64,000 bases of DNA from assembly GCF_010119935.1 (NCBI RefSeq), contig NZ_CP048209.1, positions 1-64,000 of the forward strand. The letters are read 5' to 3'. The position numbers were made by a program, and so were the translations under genes. Within the stretch, counting starts at the first letter, position 1, and each line of letters opens with the position of its first letter. The DNA is from Paenibacillus lycopersici. Lineage in GTDB: Bacteria > Bacillota > Bacilli > Paenibacillales > Paenibacillaceae. Of the stretch, positions 8,575-17,754 are shown piece after piece. The notes beneath the pieces are model-generated. The model was given only the letters and a program-made list of their open reading frames with translations, was not told the DNA's origin and made no database searches.

Positions 8575-9787
8575 TTATCGCTGCTCCCCGACGCGGCCGA
8601 TGGCCGAACGACCGGTCATCGCCGCGGCAAGCATGACGACGATCGCGAACAGGCCGGCGATCAGGCCGATGACGCCATGCCAGCCGTAGGCCGTCAGGAA
8701 CGCGCCGCCCGTCGTGCCGAGCAGGCTGGAGCCCAAGTAGTAGAACAACAAGTAAAGCGACGAGGCGTACACTTTGAGCGGACGAGGCGCGATGACGCCC
8801 ACCCAGCCGCTGGCGACGGTATGGCCGGCGAAGAAGCCGCAGGCGAACAGAATCATGCCGATGATCGTGAGCGCCAGGCTGCCGCCGAGCGTGAGCGCGG
8901 CGCCCGCGAGCGCCAGGACGACGCCGAGGATGATCAGCCCCGCGCGGGAATGCCGGTCGGCGAGCTTCCCGAACAGGAACGAGCTCCACGAGCCGACCAA
9001 TTGGAAGACGAACAGCATGCCGATGACCGATTGGCTCAAGCCGTACGGCGGCTTGCCCAGCAGGTAGCCGATATAGTTGAACAATGTCACGTAGCCGCCC
9101 AGGAGCAGGAAGGCGACCGCGTAAATCGGCAGCAGCCTGCCGTTCGCGAGCCCGCCCTTCATTCCGTCCAGCCACAGGCGGAACGAAATGCCCGACGGTT
9201 TGAAATTCCGCGGCCGCGGCAAGCAGATCCAGAACAACAGGCTGCAGACGAGGCTGAACGCGCCGAGCGCCCGCCAGCAATCCGATGTTCCATTCGAACA
9301 GATCGGTCAGCAGACTGACGATGACGCGGCCGACGAAGCCGCCGATCGCCGTTCCGCCTACGTAGACGCCCATGGCTTTGCCGATGCTGCCCGGGGCGAT
9401 CTCCTCATTCAAGTACGTCATGGCGATGGCCGGGAAACCCGACAGGCTGATGCCCAGCAGCAACCGCAAGGCGAGCAGCAGATGGAAGTTATGGGCGAAC
9501 GACGTAAGAATGGCCAGCGCCGACGTCGCGAACAGCGAGGCGACCATGATGCGCTTCCTCCCCCAAGCGTTCGAGAACGCCGAGACGAACATCATGCAGA
9601 ACGCCAGTGAAAGGGTCGACAGCGAGATGACCATGCTTGCCGCGGACGGCGATACATGGAACTCGTTCGAGAATTCTCCAAGCAGCGTTTGCGGACTATA
9701 TAGAACAGCGAACGTCACGATGCTGCCGAGGAGTATGCTGAACAGCGTCCGCCGGTAGGCAGCACTTCCTTTTTCCATAAACGCCAT
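8575..9787 (-). pseudogene. MFS exporter (YnfM-like) broken by one frameshift
   Basis: The first ~175 residues (from MAFMEKGSAA) have the start of a 12-helix MFS protein, with the loop NAWGRKRIMV between helices 2 and 3. Reading then shifts frame around 9265-9275, just after EWNIGLLAG, and the rest continues in another frame (LGAFSLVCSLLFW...) to the stop at 8575. The break is one extra base or two missing bases in a GGCGGGCGCTCGG stretch. Joined, the protein would be about 400 residues, full length. It is divergent from a LysR regulator that probably controls it. A sequencing error in this GC-rich spot is possible. Confidence 0.8.
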
Positions 9788-9886
9788 GCGATGACAACCC
9801 CCAACCTTGTGTTTCTGGCTGGTTCCTAGTGTACGCCTCGACAATTCATAACGTCCAATTTATTATTGGTATACGAATCATGCATT

Positions 9887-9897
9887 TTGGTAACCAA
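9887..9897. promoter_or_regulatory. Possible LysR operator
   Basis: TTGGTAACCAA is an 11-base palindrome (TTGGT-A-ACCAA) in the 135-bp divergent gap. It sits just before the LysR ribosome site, where it could serve autoregulation and control of the MFS gene. Binding is inferred. Confidence 0.35.
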
Positions 9898-9922
9898 TTC
9901 GCCGAAGGAGGCCGCGATCAAA

Positions 9923-10804
9923 ATGGAGTGGCAGCAGCTTGAATATTTTCGCGCGGTAGGCCGGTCCGAGCATTTCACGAGGGCGGCCGAGCGGCTTGCG
10001 ATCTCGCAGCCCGCGCTGAGCCGTTCGATTACCCACCTGGAGGAAACGCTGGGCGTTCCATTATTCGATCGCGTCGGGCGCTCCGTGAAACTGAACGCTT
10101 ACGGCCGCCTGTTCCTGGCGCGCGTCGAGAAGGCGCTGCAGGAAATCCAGGACGGCGTGAACGAGCTCCAGCAGCTGAAAGACCCGTACACCGGCACCGT
10201 GTCGCTCTCGTTCGTCATGACCTTCGGGCTGAGCCTGCTGCCGGACTTCATCGGCAGCTTCAACAGGCGCTATCCGCAGGTGAAATTGCAGCTGTTCCAG
10301 AATACGACCGCCGGCATCGTGCGGCAGCTGCTCGACAGCGAGGCCGACCTCAGCATTCTCGGCCTGATCGACCTGCGCAGCCAGCTGGAATGGACGAAGC
10401 TGCTCGACGAGGAGCTGTATATTTACGTGCCGGCGAAGCACCGGCTCGCCGCGAGGGAGTCGATCCGGCTGGAGGAGGTGGCGGACGACCCGTTCATCGG
10501 CTTCAAGAAAGGCTACAGCATGCGTTCGCAGACCGAGCAATTTTGCCGGCAGGCCGGTTTCTCGCCTCGCGTCGTCTTCGAAGGCGAGGACGTGGCCACC
10601 GTATCCGTGCTCGTCTCGTCAGGCATCGGCGTGACGCTCATCCCCGCGTTCACCGGCATTACGCCGAGCAAGATCAAGAAGCTGCGGGTCACGGAACCGG
10701 TCTGCCGCCGGGAGATCGGCCTGGCCTGGCTGAAGGGACGCACGCTGTCGCCGTCGGCCGACCTGCTGCGCGCGTTTATTATGAACTATTTTCGCAAATC
10801 CTGA
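9923..10804 (+). CDS. LysR-family transcriptional regulator
   Basis: About 293 residues, the usual LysR size. The N-terminal winged HTH is clear (FTRAAERLAISQPALSRSI, residues ~17-36). An effector-binding domain of the type 2 periplasmic fold follows from ~90 to the end. The ATG at 9923 lies 10 bases after AAGGAGG and opens with MEWQQLEYFRAV, the usual LysR start. The TTG at 9866 has no ribosome site and is rejected. It is divergent from the MFS exporter, the standard arrangement for YnfM/YwbI-like pairs. Confidence 0.95.
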   Translation: MEWQQLEYFRAVGRSEHFTRAAERLAISQPALSRSITHLEETLGVPLFDRVGRSVKLNAYGRLFLARVEKALQEIQDGVNELQQLKDPYTGTVSLSFVMTFGLSLLPDFIGSFNRRYPQVKLQLFQNTTAGIVRQLLDSEADLSILGLIDLRSQLEWTKLLDEELYIYVPAKHRLAARESIRLEEVADDPFIGFKKGYSMRSQTEQFCRQAGFSPRVVFEGEDVATVSVLVSSGIGVTLIPAFTGITPSKIKKLRVTEPVCRREIGLAWLKGRTLSPSADLLRAFIMNYFRKS

Positions 10805-10878
10805 ATGCGAGACCCGGCAGCCAAGGTCCGGGCCGATTCACGCCGTCTTCCGCGACCTGCTGCACGAAAACGAAAATA

Positions 10879-10910
10879 GACAAAACCGCTCCAATGGGAG
10901 CGGTTTTGTC
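10879..10910. terminator. Bidirectional intrinsic terminator
   Basis: GACAAAACCGCTCC (10879-10892) pairs with GGAGCGGTTTTGTC (10897-10910), a 14-bp perfect stem with an AATG loop. It has AT-rich flanks in both directions. It separates the convergent LysR and FAD-oxidoreductase genes. Confidence 0.85.
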
Positions 10911-10971
10911 TCGGCATACTGCTCTCGTACGATGGCTGAGCGCTTATGCGGCGCCGCCTTGAACCTTATCG

Positions 10972-12255
10972 TTACTCCGCCGTCACGCTGCCGGCCCGCT
11001 GCCCCGCGAACCGCACGCCCTGCCGTTCCAGCTCGCCGTGCAGCGCCCGCATCGACACATCGCGCAGCGCCCGTCCTTCGTCGAGCGAAATCGCCGCCGC
11101 CGCGCCTGCCGCCTGGCCGAGCGCGTAGCAGGTCGCCTGCACGCGCATCGAGGACATGGCGACATGCGTCGCGGAGATGGAGCGGCCTGCGACAAGCAGG
11201 TTGTCGAACGCCTCGGGCACCATGCAGCGGTACGGAATATCGTACCCGTCGACGCTGCGTTCGTCGGTCGTTTTCTTCGCGTCGGGACTGTGGATGTCGA
11301 TTTCGTAGTTCGTCTGCGCGACCACGTCCGCGAACCGGGCGCCGCCCACCACGTCCTGCTCGGTCAGCGTGTAGAGCCCTTCGATCTGGTTCGTCTCCCT
11401 GACGCCGGTCTGCGGCGCGATATGCGTCAGCGCGTATGTCTCGAACCCGGTCCGCTGCAGATAATTCGCGATGGAGAACACCTGCCGCAGCGCTTCCGTC
11501 TCGGCGTAGTTGCTGTCCTCGATTTTCGCGCCGTTCGCCTTGACGCGGGACATGTTCACGAGCAGCGAGCCGTCGTTGTTCTGCTCCCAATACAGCCTGC
11601 GTCCTTGCGGCAGGTCGGACACGTCGTTGTAGACGTAGCAGCCCTCCGGCAGCACGGGCGTCACCGGCTTGCCGGTGTTCTGCATCGTGAACATCAGCGT
11701 CATGGGCTGCGTCAGGCCGTCCTCGTCCCGCCCCGTACGGTATGGAACGCCCGCATCGATCGCCACCCGCGCGTCGCCCGTGCAATCGATGAACCGCTCG
11801 CCCTCGAACGCCCGCAGCCCTTCGCGGGTCGAGACGATGACCGACCGGATCCGGCCGTCCTCGTGAACGGCGCCGATGAATTCGCAATGGTAATAGACCT
11901 GGACGTTCTCCTTCTTCATCTTCTCGTTGAAATACTGGCGCAGCAGGAAAGGCGAGTACTGCGGCGCAATGGACTGATCGTGGTCCGCCGGCAGATACTC
12001 CGCGAGCATCTCCGAAATAATCTCCCGGTAGATGCCGGTCACGTTGCCGACGGGCATGAAGATGCTGACGCCCGCCAGCGTTCCCATCCCGCCCAATTGC
12101 GCGGATTTCTCCAGCAGGGCGACCTTCTTCCCGCATCTCGCCGCGCCGATCGCGGCAGCCGCGCCTGCGGGACCGCCTCCGATGACGACGACGTCCGCAT
12201 GCAAATACGTTTGAACCTGACGCTGAAACGAATACGTTTGATTGTGATCCGACAT
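10972..12255 (-). CDS. FAD-dependent oxidoreductase (FAD_oxidored family)
   Basis: About 427 residues. The N-terminal Rossmann motif is ADVVVIGGGPAGAAAA (residues ~20-35), followed by the FAD ribose-binding acidic turn LLEK. A second FAD segment near the C-terminus reads NLLVAGRSISATH. This layout matches the FAD_oxidored group of putative flavoproteins that often sit among carbohydrate genes. The substrate is unknown. The ATG at 12255 lies 8 bases after GAGGGG; an ATG six bases upstream is also possible. The next upstream gene is an SDR 170 bp away. Confidence 0.9.
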   Translation of the reverse strand: MSDHNQTYSFQRQVQTYLHADVVVIGGGPAGAAAAIGAARCGKKVALLEKSAQLGGMGTLAGVSIFMPVGNVTGIYREIISEMLAEYLPADHDQSIAPQYSPFLLRQYFNEKMKKENVQVYYHCEFIGAVHEDGRIRSVIVSTREGLRAFEGERFIDCTGDARVAIDAGVPYRTGRDEDGLTQPMTLMFTMQNTGKPVTPVLPEGCYVYNDVSDLPQGRRLYWEQNNDGSLLVNMSRVKANGAKIEDSNYAETEALRQVFSIANYLQRTGFETYALTHIAPQTGVRETNQIEGLYTLTEQDVVGGARFADVVAQTNYEIDIHSPDAKKTTDERSVDGYDIPYRCMVPEAFDNLLVAGRSISATHVAMSSMRVQATCYALGQAAGAAAAISLDEGRALRDVSMRALHGELERQGVRFAGQRAGSVTAE

Positions 12256-12426
12256 TGCCATAGCCCCTCTCCCGTAAAGAGGCGGCCGGTCCGGATACCG
12301 AACCGCCGCCGCTCGATTATGAACGGTTCCGCCGCTGCCAGTCCATCGATGCCAATCTTCCCGCGCTTCCCTGCAGGACTGGCAGATTCGAGATCCGAAT
12401 CGCCGCGCTAAGCTCTCGGTATCTTC

Positions 12427-13443
12427 CTATTCCTTAAACTTCGCGATTGCCCCTTGCAGGACGTCAATCACTTTATCGCACCAGGCGTCGAACGCCGGAT
12501 CCTCGATCTGCAGCTCCGGATGCGCCAAAATATGCTCGACCGTCGCTTTGATCCCTTGGTCGAAGCGCGTGGTTGCCGCGAATCCCGGCACGAGCCGCTT
12601 CAGCTTCGAATTGTCGAACACGACGGAATTCGCCTTGTCCCCAATAAGACCGCCCGTATAATCCTGATCGCTGCAGGCCGCCAGGAACGACGACGACACA
12701 TGCACCGCCTGAAGCTTCACGCCGAGCGCATCGGCAATCGCCGCGTAAATCTGGTTCCAGGTGACCGTCTCGTCCGACGTGATCTGCACCGCTTCGCCGA
12801 TAGCGTGCAGATTGCCCATGAGACCGATGAAGCCTTTCGCAAAATCGCCGTTATGCGTCATTGTCCACAGCGACGTGCCGTCGCCGTGAATGATGACGGG
12901 CTTGTTCTCCAGCATGCGCTTCGCCACTTGCCACGACCCTTTGCCGCCATGCACGCCAAGCGGAATCGAGCGCTCGTCGTACGTATGGCTCGGCCGAACG
13001 ATCGTGATCGGGAAGCCATTCTCGCGGTACTGCTTCATGAGATACTCTTCGCACGCGATTTTGTTCCGGGAATATTCCCAGTACGGATTGGCGAGCGGCG
13101 TGCTTTCGGACACCCGGTAATCGGACAGCGGCTTCTGGTAAGCCGACGCCGAGCTGATGAAGATGAACTGCTTCGTCCTGCCGTTGAACAGCCGGAAGTC
13201 CCGCTCCAGCTGCGCGGGATGGAAGGCGATAAAATCCGCCACGACATCGAATTGCAAATCCGCGACGAGCTGCGCGACGCGCGCCTCGTCGTTAATGTCC
13301 GCTTGAATCACTTTCACGTTCTCCTGCAGGCTGCCGCTGCGGTTGCCCCGGTTCAGCACGTACAGCTCGCACCCGTTCTCCGACAATTGCTTCGTGATCG
13401 CGGAACTGATTATGCCCGTTCCTCCGATAAACAGCGCTTTCAT
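12427..13443 (-). CDS. NAD-dependent epimerase/dehydratase (extended SDR)
   Basis: About 338 residues. The N-terminal nucleotide motif GGTGIISSAITKQL is at residues ~6-19. SSASAYQKP holds the catalytic Ser region near 100. A canonical YxxxK is present as YSRNK near 127-131. The protein resembles atypical SDRs related to plastid RNA-binding proteins or isoflavone-reductase-like enzymes. The role is unknown; a sugar nucleotide or small carbonyl substrate is likely. GGAGGTGG lies 3-7 bases before the ATG at 13443; the TTG 15 bases upstream overlaps that site and is rejected. Confidence 0.9.
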   Translation of the reverse strand: MKALFIGGTGIISSAITKQLSENGCELYVLNRGNRSGSLQENVKVIQADINDEARVAQLVADLQFDVVADFIAFHPAQLERDFRLFNGRTKQFIFISSASAYQKPLSDYRVSESTPLANPYWEYSRNKIACEEYLMKQYRENGFPITIVRPSHTYDERSIPLGVHGGKGSWQVAKRMLENKPVIIHGDGTSLWTMTHNGDFAKGFIGLMGNLHAIGEAVQITSDETVTWNQIYAAIADALGVKLQAVHVSSSFLAACSDQDYTGGLIGDKANSVVFDNSKLKRLVPGFAATTRFDQGIKATVEHILAHPELQIEDPAFDAWCDKVIDVLQGAIAKFKE

Positions 13444-13727
13444 ACGCCACCTCCGCAAAGAAATGAGAATGCCAATCGTTAAGCCTATCCACCTCTATAT
13501 TCGCTTCCCGGCCTCATAATCCTTCGCGGACGGTTACGAAGACTCATGTACGCGGGCGCCCGCGTGTTCACGCGGATCGCATAGAGGCACAACGGTCGCC
13601 AAGCGGCATGTCCTAATAGCCACTCGATGGCCGCTCGCGAATGACTGCGCTTTCACCGCTTTCTTTCGACAGTCACCGCAAGCCCGATCTCTTACAATGA
13701 GAGCGCAAGAAGTCTTCCAAGGGAGCG

Positions 13728-14381
13728 ATGATGCCAATGAACCGACGGAGTCCGAACCTTGCCTTCCTGCTTGCCTGCAGCCTGCTGGCTGCGCTGATGA
13801 ATGCCGTTACCGGCTACGCCGCCGCCCCAAGCGCGGCTCATGAGAACGACCGGCCGCCATGGGCGGGATCGAGATTGGAGGAGGGGCTCTCGGAGGGATG
13901 GCTGCACGGCTATGCCGACGGCACGAGCCGGCTTGGCAAATCGATTACGCGGGCGGAATTCGTGACGTTCGTCAACCGGGCCTTCGCCTTGACCGCTTCC
14001 GTGCCGGTAGCATCGCCGGATCTGCATGCCGGCGATTGGTATGCCGGCGAATTCGCCAAAGCCGTCAAAGCCGGCTACATCGATGCCGACGGCGGCGAGC
14101 TGCGCCCTCAGCAGGCGGTTAGCCGCGAGGAGGCGGCCGTCATGATCGCCGCGCTGCTGAAGCTCGACCTCACGGGCACCGACGTCTCCGCCTTCAAGGA
14201 TGGCGACGCGATCTCCGGCGCCGACCGGGGAGCGGTCGCCGCGCTGCTCCGCAAAGGCATCTTGGACGACTTTACGGACGGCAGCGCCGGCGCCAGCTTC
14301 AATCCCTCCGAGCCGCTTACGCGGGCGGGCGCCGTATCCATGATATATGCCGCTCGGGAGTCGAATCCAAGCGGCGGGTAA
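13728..14381 (+). CDS. Secreted SLH-domain protein
   Basis: 217 residues. It has a signal peptide (hydrophobic ~10-27, cleavage near GYAAA) and then little besides three S-layer-homology-like modules. They cover roughly residues 58-92 (GYADGTSRLGKSITRAEFV), 104-142 (WYAGEFAKAVKAGYI) and 155-210 (ALLRKGILDDFTDG...LTRAGAVSMIY). SLH modules bind pyruvylated secondary wall polymer, so the protein is probably held at the cell wall. There is no obvious catalytic domain, so it may be an anchor or a small wall adaptor. AAGGGAG precedes the ATG pair. Confidence 0.85.
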   Translation: MMPMNRRSPNLAFLLACSLLAALMNAVTGYAAAPSAAHENDRPPWAGSRLEEGLSEGWLHGYADGTSRLGKSITRAEFVTFVNRAFALTASVPVASPDLHAGDWYAGEFAKAVKAGYIDADGGELRPQQAVSREEAAVMIAALLKLDLTGTDVSAFKDGDAISGADRGAVAALLRKGILDDFTDGSAGASFNPSEPLTRAGAVSMIYAARESNPSGG

Positions 14382-14429
14382 TCGCCGCGAGACCGCAATT
14401 GCAGCATATGGGATCCCAATAGACGAACA

Positions 14430-14468
14430 GGCACGGCGAGCTGCAGGAGACCTGCGGCCGACCGTGCC
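14430..14468. terminator. Weak hairpin between convergent genes
   Basis: GGCACGG (14430-14436) pairs with CCGTGCC (14462-14468), with an inner CTGCAGG/CCTGCGG stem. There is no good T-tract on either strand. It separates the SLH gene from the convergent RNA phosphotransferase gene and touches the stop codon of the latter. Confidence 0.45.
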
Positions 14469-15151
14469 TATTCATGTTCTGGAACGATTGCAATGCACGA
14501 CGGGGGCACATAGTCGCACAACCATACGCCGTTGGCCGACAGGTAGAACCGATGCCCTTCCCGGCGCATTCCGGCGGCGTCGATCTGCAGCAGCACCGCC
14601 TCCCCGTGGCGATTGCCGACTTCGATGGCCGTGCGCACGTCGTCCGTCAGGTGAACGTGCCGGCGGGAACGTCTGCGTATGCCCGCTTCGCGAATGCCCG
14701 GCAGCCGATGCCGCGCCGTGCCATGATACAGCCGCCCGGGAGGTTCCGCCTCGGCGAGCTCTACGTCGACGGCGATCGAATGGCCCTGATTGGCCCGGAT
14801 CTTCGTCCCGTCCGAATTGAAGCTGTAGCGCTGCTTCTCGTTCTCCCGGACGACGAGCGCCAGGGCGTCGCGGTCGATCGCCTTCCCGGCCCGGGCGCAG
14901 CCCGCCAGCAGCGCCTGCACGTCCGCCCAGCCATGGGCGTCCAGCGCGATGCCGGCCGCCGCAGGATTATGGCGGAGCACGTAGCTGAGAAACCGGCCGA
15001 ATGCGTCGTCCTTGCCGATTGCCGCGACCGGTCCGGCCGAGCCGTCCAAGCCGTCCGCCGGACTTGCTCCGCCGGATCCGCCCAGACTGCCTGAGCCGCC
15101 CATCCCGCTTGCATGGCGTGTTTCGAGATGCCGGCCGTTTGTTTCTTCCAT
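14468..15151 (-). CDS. kptA: RNA 2'-phosphotransferase, Tpt1/KptA family
   Basis: 227 residues, with a Gly/Ser-rich N-terminal lead of about 45 residues before the conserved domain. Family signatures are RFLSYVLRHNPAAAGIALDAHGW (quoted in part: FLSYVLRHNP and LDAHGWADV), LYHGTARHRLPGI, HVHLTDDV and a YLSANGVWL C-terminal segment. These carry the Arg-His-Arg-Arg set used with NAD to remove a 2'-phosphate from RNA. In fungi this finishes tRNA splicing; the bacterial substrate is not settled. The start is uncertain: the ATG at 15151 has only a weak GGGGCGGG site, and the extension may not all be translated. Confidence 0.88.
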   Translation of the reverse strand: MEETNGRHLETRHASGMGGSGSLGGSGGASPADGLDGSAGPVAAIGKDDAFGRFLSYVLRHNPAAAGIALDAHGWADVQALLAGCARAGKAIDRDALALVVRENEKQRYSFNSDGTKIRANQGHSIAVDVELAEAEPPGRLYHGTARHRLPGIREAGIRRRSRRHVHLTDDVRTAIEVGNRHGEAVLLQIDAAGMRREGHRFYLSANGVWLCDYVPPSCIAIVPEHE

Positions 15152-15282
15152 TAGTCCCGCCCCCCGTCTGCCGCTCCGAACGCGTCCATGAAGACGCATG
15201 CGGATATCCGGCAAGCAATTATCGATCCTTCCTACCACTAGCGCCGCCGGCACGCTTACGCCGGGCAGGCGCCGCACGGCGG

Positions 15283-16500
15283 TCATTGCTCCGACAGCGA
15301 GCGCAGCCTTCTGAGCGACGGGAACAGCACCATCCACAGCCCGGCGACGGCGAGCGTGCCGAGCCCGCCGATGAACGCGGCCGGCACCGTGCCGAGCAGC
15401 CCGGCCAACGTGCCCGATTCGAACTCGCCGAGCTGGTTCGACGTCCCGATGAACAGCGAATTGACCGCGTTCACCCTGCCCCGCATCTCGTCCGGCGTCT
15501 GCAATTGCACGAGCGACGACCGGATGACGACGCTGACCACGTCCGACGCGCCGATCAAGAGCAGCGCGACCACCGACAGGAGCAGGCTCTTCGATACCGC
15601 GAAGAGCATCGTGGACAGGCCGAAGACGGCAAGCGCCGCGAACAGAATCGGCCCGACGGCCCGCCTCAGCGGGTAGTAGCCGATCACGAACGACATGAGC
15701 AGCGCCCCGACCGCCGGCGCCGTCCGCATCAGGCCGAGCCCCCACGCGCCCGTACGCAGAATATCCTGCGCGAAGATCGGCAGCAGCGCCGTCGCCCCGC
15801 CGAGCAGCACGGCGAAGAGATCGAGCGAAATCGTGCCGAGAATGACCGGCTTGCGGAAGATGAAGATCAGCCCGTCGAACACGGAGCGCAGCGTGGCGGG
15901 CCCTACCTTCTGCCTGCTCTGCGTCACGCGAATGACGAAGGTCAGCAGGCCGCCTGCTAACAAGGCGACCGCAGATGCCGCATACACGTAATTGGCTCCT
16001 GCCGTAATCAACAGGCCGCCGAGCGCCGGTCCGATGATTTGCGCGGTTTGGCCGGCGGAGGTGCTCCATGAAACCGCCTGCTGAAGCACGTTCTTCGGCA
16101 CGAGCTGCGGCAGCAGCGCGGAGGAAGCCGGCCCCTCGAACGCGCGGAAGGCGCCCAGCAGCGCGGCCGCGGCCAGAATCTCTCCCCTGCCGAGCCAGCC
16201 TTCCATGCTGCCGACGAGCAGCAGGGCGGCGACGACGCTCTCGGACGTCTGGCACCAGGCGACGATCAGGCGGCGGTCGAAGCGATCAGCGACATGGCCG
16301 ACGACGAACGTCAGCAGCACCATGGGAAGGAACTGCGCGAGGCCGACCAGCCCGAGACTGTACGCATCGCCCGTCAGCTCGTACATTTGCCAGCCGATCG
16401 CAACGGCGAGCATCTGGAACGACGTGCCGGACAGCACGCGCGACAGCCAGTAATTCGCGTAGTAGGGCTGTCCGAGGACAGCCGATTTCGTTCGAAACAT
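15283..16500 (-). CDS. MFS transporter (EntS/MFS_3-like exporter)
   Basis: About 405 residues with 10-12 hydrophobic helices. The conserved loop after helix 2 is GHVADRFDRRLIV. The second-half motif appears as LQTPDEMRGRVNAVNSLF, typical of the enterobactin-exporter/macrolide-efflux-like MFS group. The ATG at 16500 (MFRTKSAV) is spaced 11 bases from AAAGGA; an ATG at 16512 lies right against that site and is less likely. It is upstream of the RNA phosphotransferase gene with 131 bp between. The substrate is unknown. Confidence 0.9.
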   Translation of the reverse strand: MFRTKSAVLGQPYYANYWLSRVLSGTSFQMLAVAIGWQMYELTGDAYSLGLVGLAQFLPMVLLTFVVGHVADRFDRRLIVAWCQTSESVVAALLLVGSMEGWLGRGEILAAAALLGAFRAFEGPASSALLPQLVPKNVLQQAVSWSTSAGQTAQIIGPALGGLLITAGANYVYAASAVALLAGGLLTFVIRVTQSRQKVGPATLRSVFDGLIFIFRKPVILGTISLDLFAVLLGGATALLPIFAQDILRTGAWGLGLMRTAPAVGALLMSFVIGYYPLRRAVGPILFAALAVFGLSTMLFAVSKSLLLSVVALLLIGASDVVSVVIRSSLVQLQTPDEMRGRVNAVNSLFIGTSNQLGEFESGTLAGLLGTVPAAFIGGLGTLAVAGLWMVLFPSLRRLRSLSEQ

Positions 16501-16640
16501 AAATTGCGACATCCTTTCCGTACAGCATTCTGCCCTGATGCAATTATGCAAACCGTCTTTATTAACTTAACATAAATACATGCCGGGCATAATGCTAATC
16601 CGCGACAAGTGTTGCAGCGCGTCTCTCCCCCTCAGCGGAC

Positions 16641-16680
16641 AAACAAACGACCGCCCCCGGAGCACTCCGGGAGCAGTCGC
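16641..16680 (-). terminator. Intrinsic terminator after the 2-hydroxyacid dehydrogenase gene
   Basis: CGACCGCCCCCGGAG pairs with CTCCGGGAGCAGTCG around a short loop. On the minus strand GTTTGTTTG follows. It ends the three-gene operon that starts at 19721. Confidence 0.7.
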
Positions 16681-16700
16681 TTGACCTGCTTATAATGACC

Positions 16701-17723
16701 TTATTGCGGAAGGAACTGATCGAACAGCATCTCCGCCCAGCGCTCGTTCGATTGCTTCGTGCGCCCTGCGTTATGCGGCGTATGCACGACGTTATGCCGG
16801 CCCAGCAGCTCGTCGTCCAGCGGCAGCGGCTCGATGTCGAACACGTCCGCGGCGAGGCTGATCTCGTCCTTCAATACGCGCTCGCGGACCGCTTGCATGT
16901 CGCAGATGTCGGCGCGCGTCGCCAATACGACCAGACAGCCCTTCGGCAGCGCATGGATGAGCTCCGCCGTCACAAGCCCGCGCGTCTTCGGCGTGAGCGG
17001 CACCATGGGCGCGAAGATCTCGGCATCCCGGACGAGCCGGTCCAGATGCCATTCCTTGCGGGCGCCCGTCCGGTGGAAGGACGGCTCCGTCGCGAACGGG
17101 TCCCAGGCGGCGACGTCGGCCCCGAGCATATGCACGAAGCTGGCATAGCGGGAGGCGATATTGCCCGCGCCGACGATGCGGATCCGCTTGCCTTCGACCG
17201 TGCCGCTCGTGAAGTTCGGATCGTCGCCGAATTGATGTCCCCTGACCGGCGGATAACGCACCCCGCCCGGCGGATCGTAATCCCATGGCTGCAGGTTCGC
17301 GATGATCTCGTGATGGGTCTGCGGAATTCTGCGCAAGCCGCACAGCGTAAGCGCCAGGGCGAACTCGGACACGGACTGCCCCCAGAATCCCTCGCTGCCG
17401 TGGCCGTACAGCCTGACGCCGGCATCCTTCAGCATCTTGGTCTGCTCCTCCGGCAGCGAATCGCCGTACGGCCCCGTCAGGAAGACCGCTTCCTTCAGGC
17501 CCGTGAAGGCGCGCAGGCAATCGGCCGTAACGTCCACCGAGAGCGAGACCAGGCGCGCGACGCTTCCCGGGTCCGAGACGAGCTGTCCCAGCGTGCCCGC
17601 CTCATCCGCGGGAAGGCGGATGAATTCGACGGTCCCTTGCGCCAGGAACAGCTGATGGAAACGGTCCGCCGCCCAAGGCCATACGACCTCGAATCGCGGA
17701 TGAACGATAATAACGCTTCTCAT
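16701..17723 (-). CDS. D-isomer-specific 2-hydroxyacid dehydrogenase family protein
   Basis: 340 residues. The NAD-binding Rossmann core starts near residue 155 with RIVGAGNIASRYA. Catalytic-domain landmarks are the LTPKTRGLV segment, the conserved Arg in VVLATRADICD and the His of HTPHNAGRT near 315. The enzyme would interconvert a 2-keto acid and a D-2-hydroxy acid. It is last of three minus-strand genes (Gfo/Idh/MocA, DUF6807, this), which suggests sugar-acid metabolism. GGAGAGG lies 8 bases before the ATG. Confidence 0.92.
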   Translation of the reverse strand: MRSVIIVHPRFEVVWPWAADRFHQLFLAQGTVEFIRLPADEAGTLGQLVSDPGSVARLVSLSVDVTADCLRAFTGLKEAVFLTGPYGDSLPEEQTKMLKDAGVRLYGHGSEGFWGQSVSEFALALTLCGLRRIPQTHHEIIANLQPWDYDPPGGVRYPPVRGHQFGDDPNFTSGTVEGKRIRIVGAGNIASRYASFVHMLGADVAAWDPFATEPSFHRTGARKEWHLDRLVRDAEIFAPMVPLTPKTRGLVTAELIHALPKGCLVVLATRADICDMQAVRERVLKDEISLAADVFDIEPLPLDDELLGRHNVVHTPHNAGRTKQSNERWAEMLFDQFLPQ

Positions 17724-17754
17724 AGTGATACCCTCTCCTCTTCCATTACCGAAT

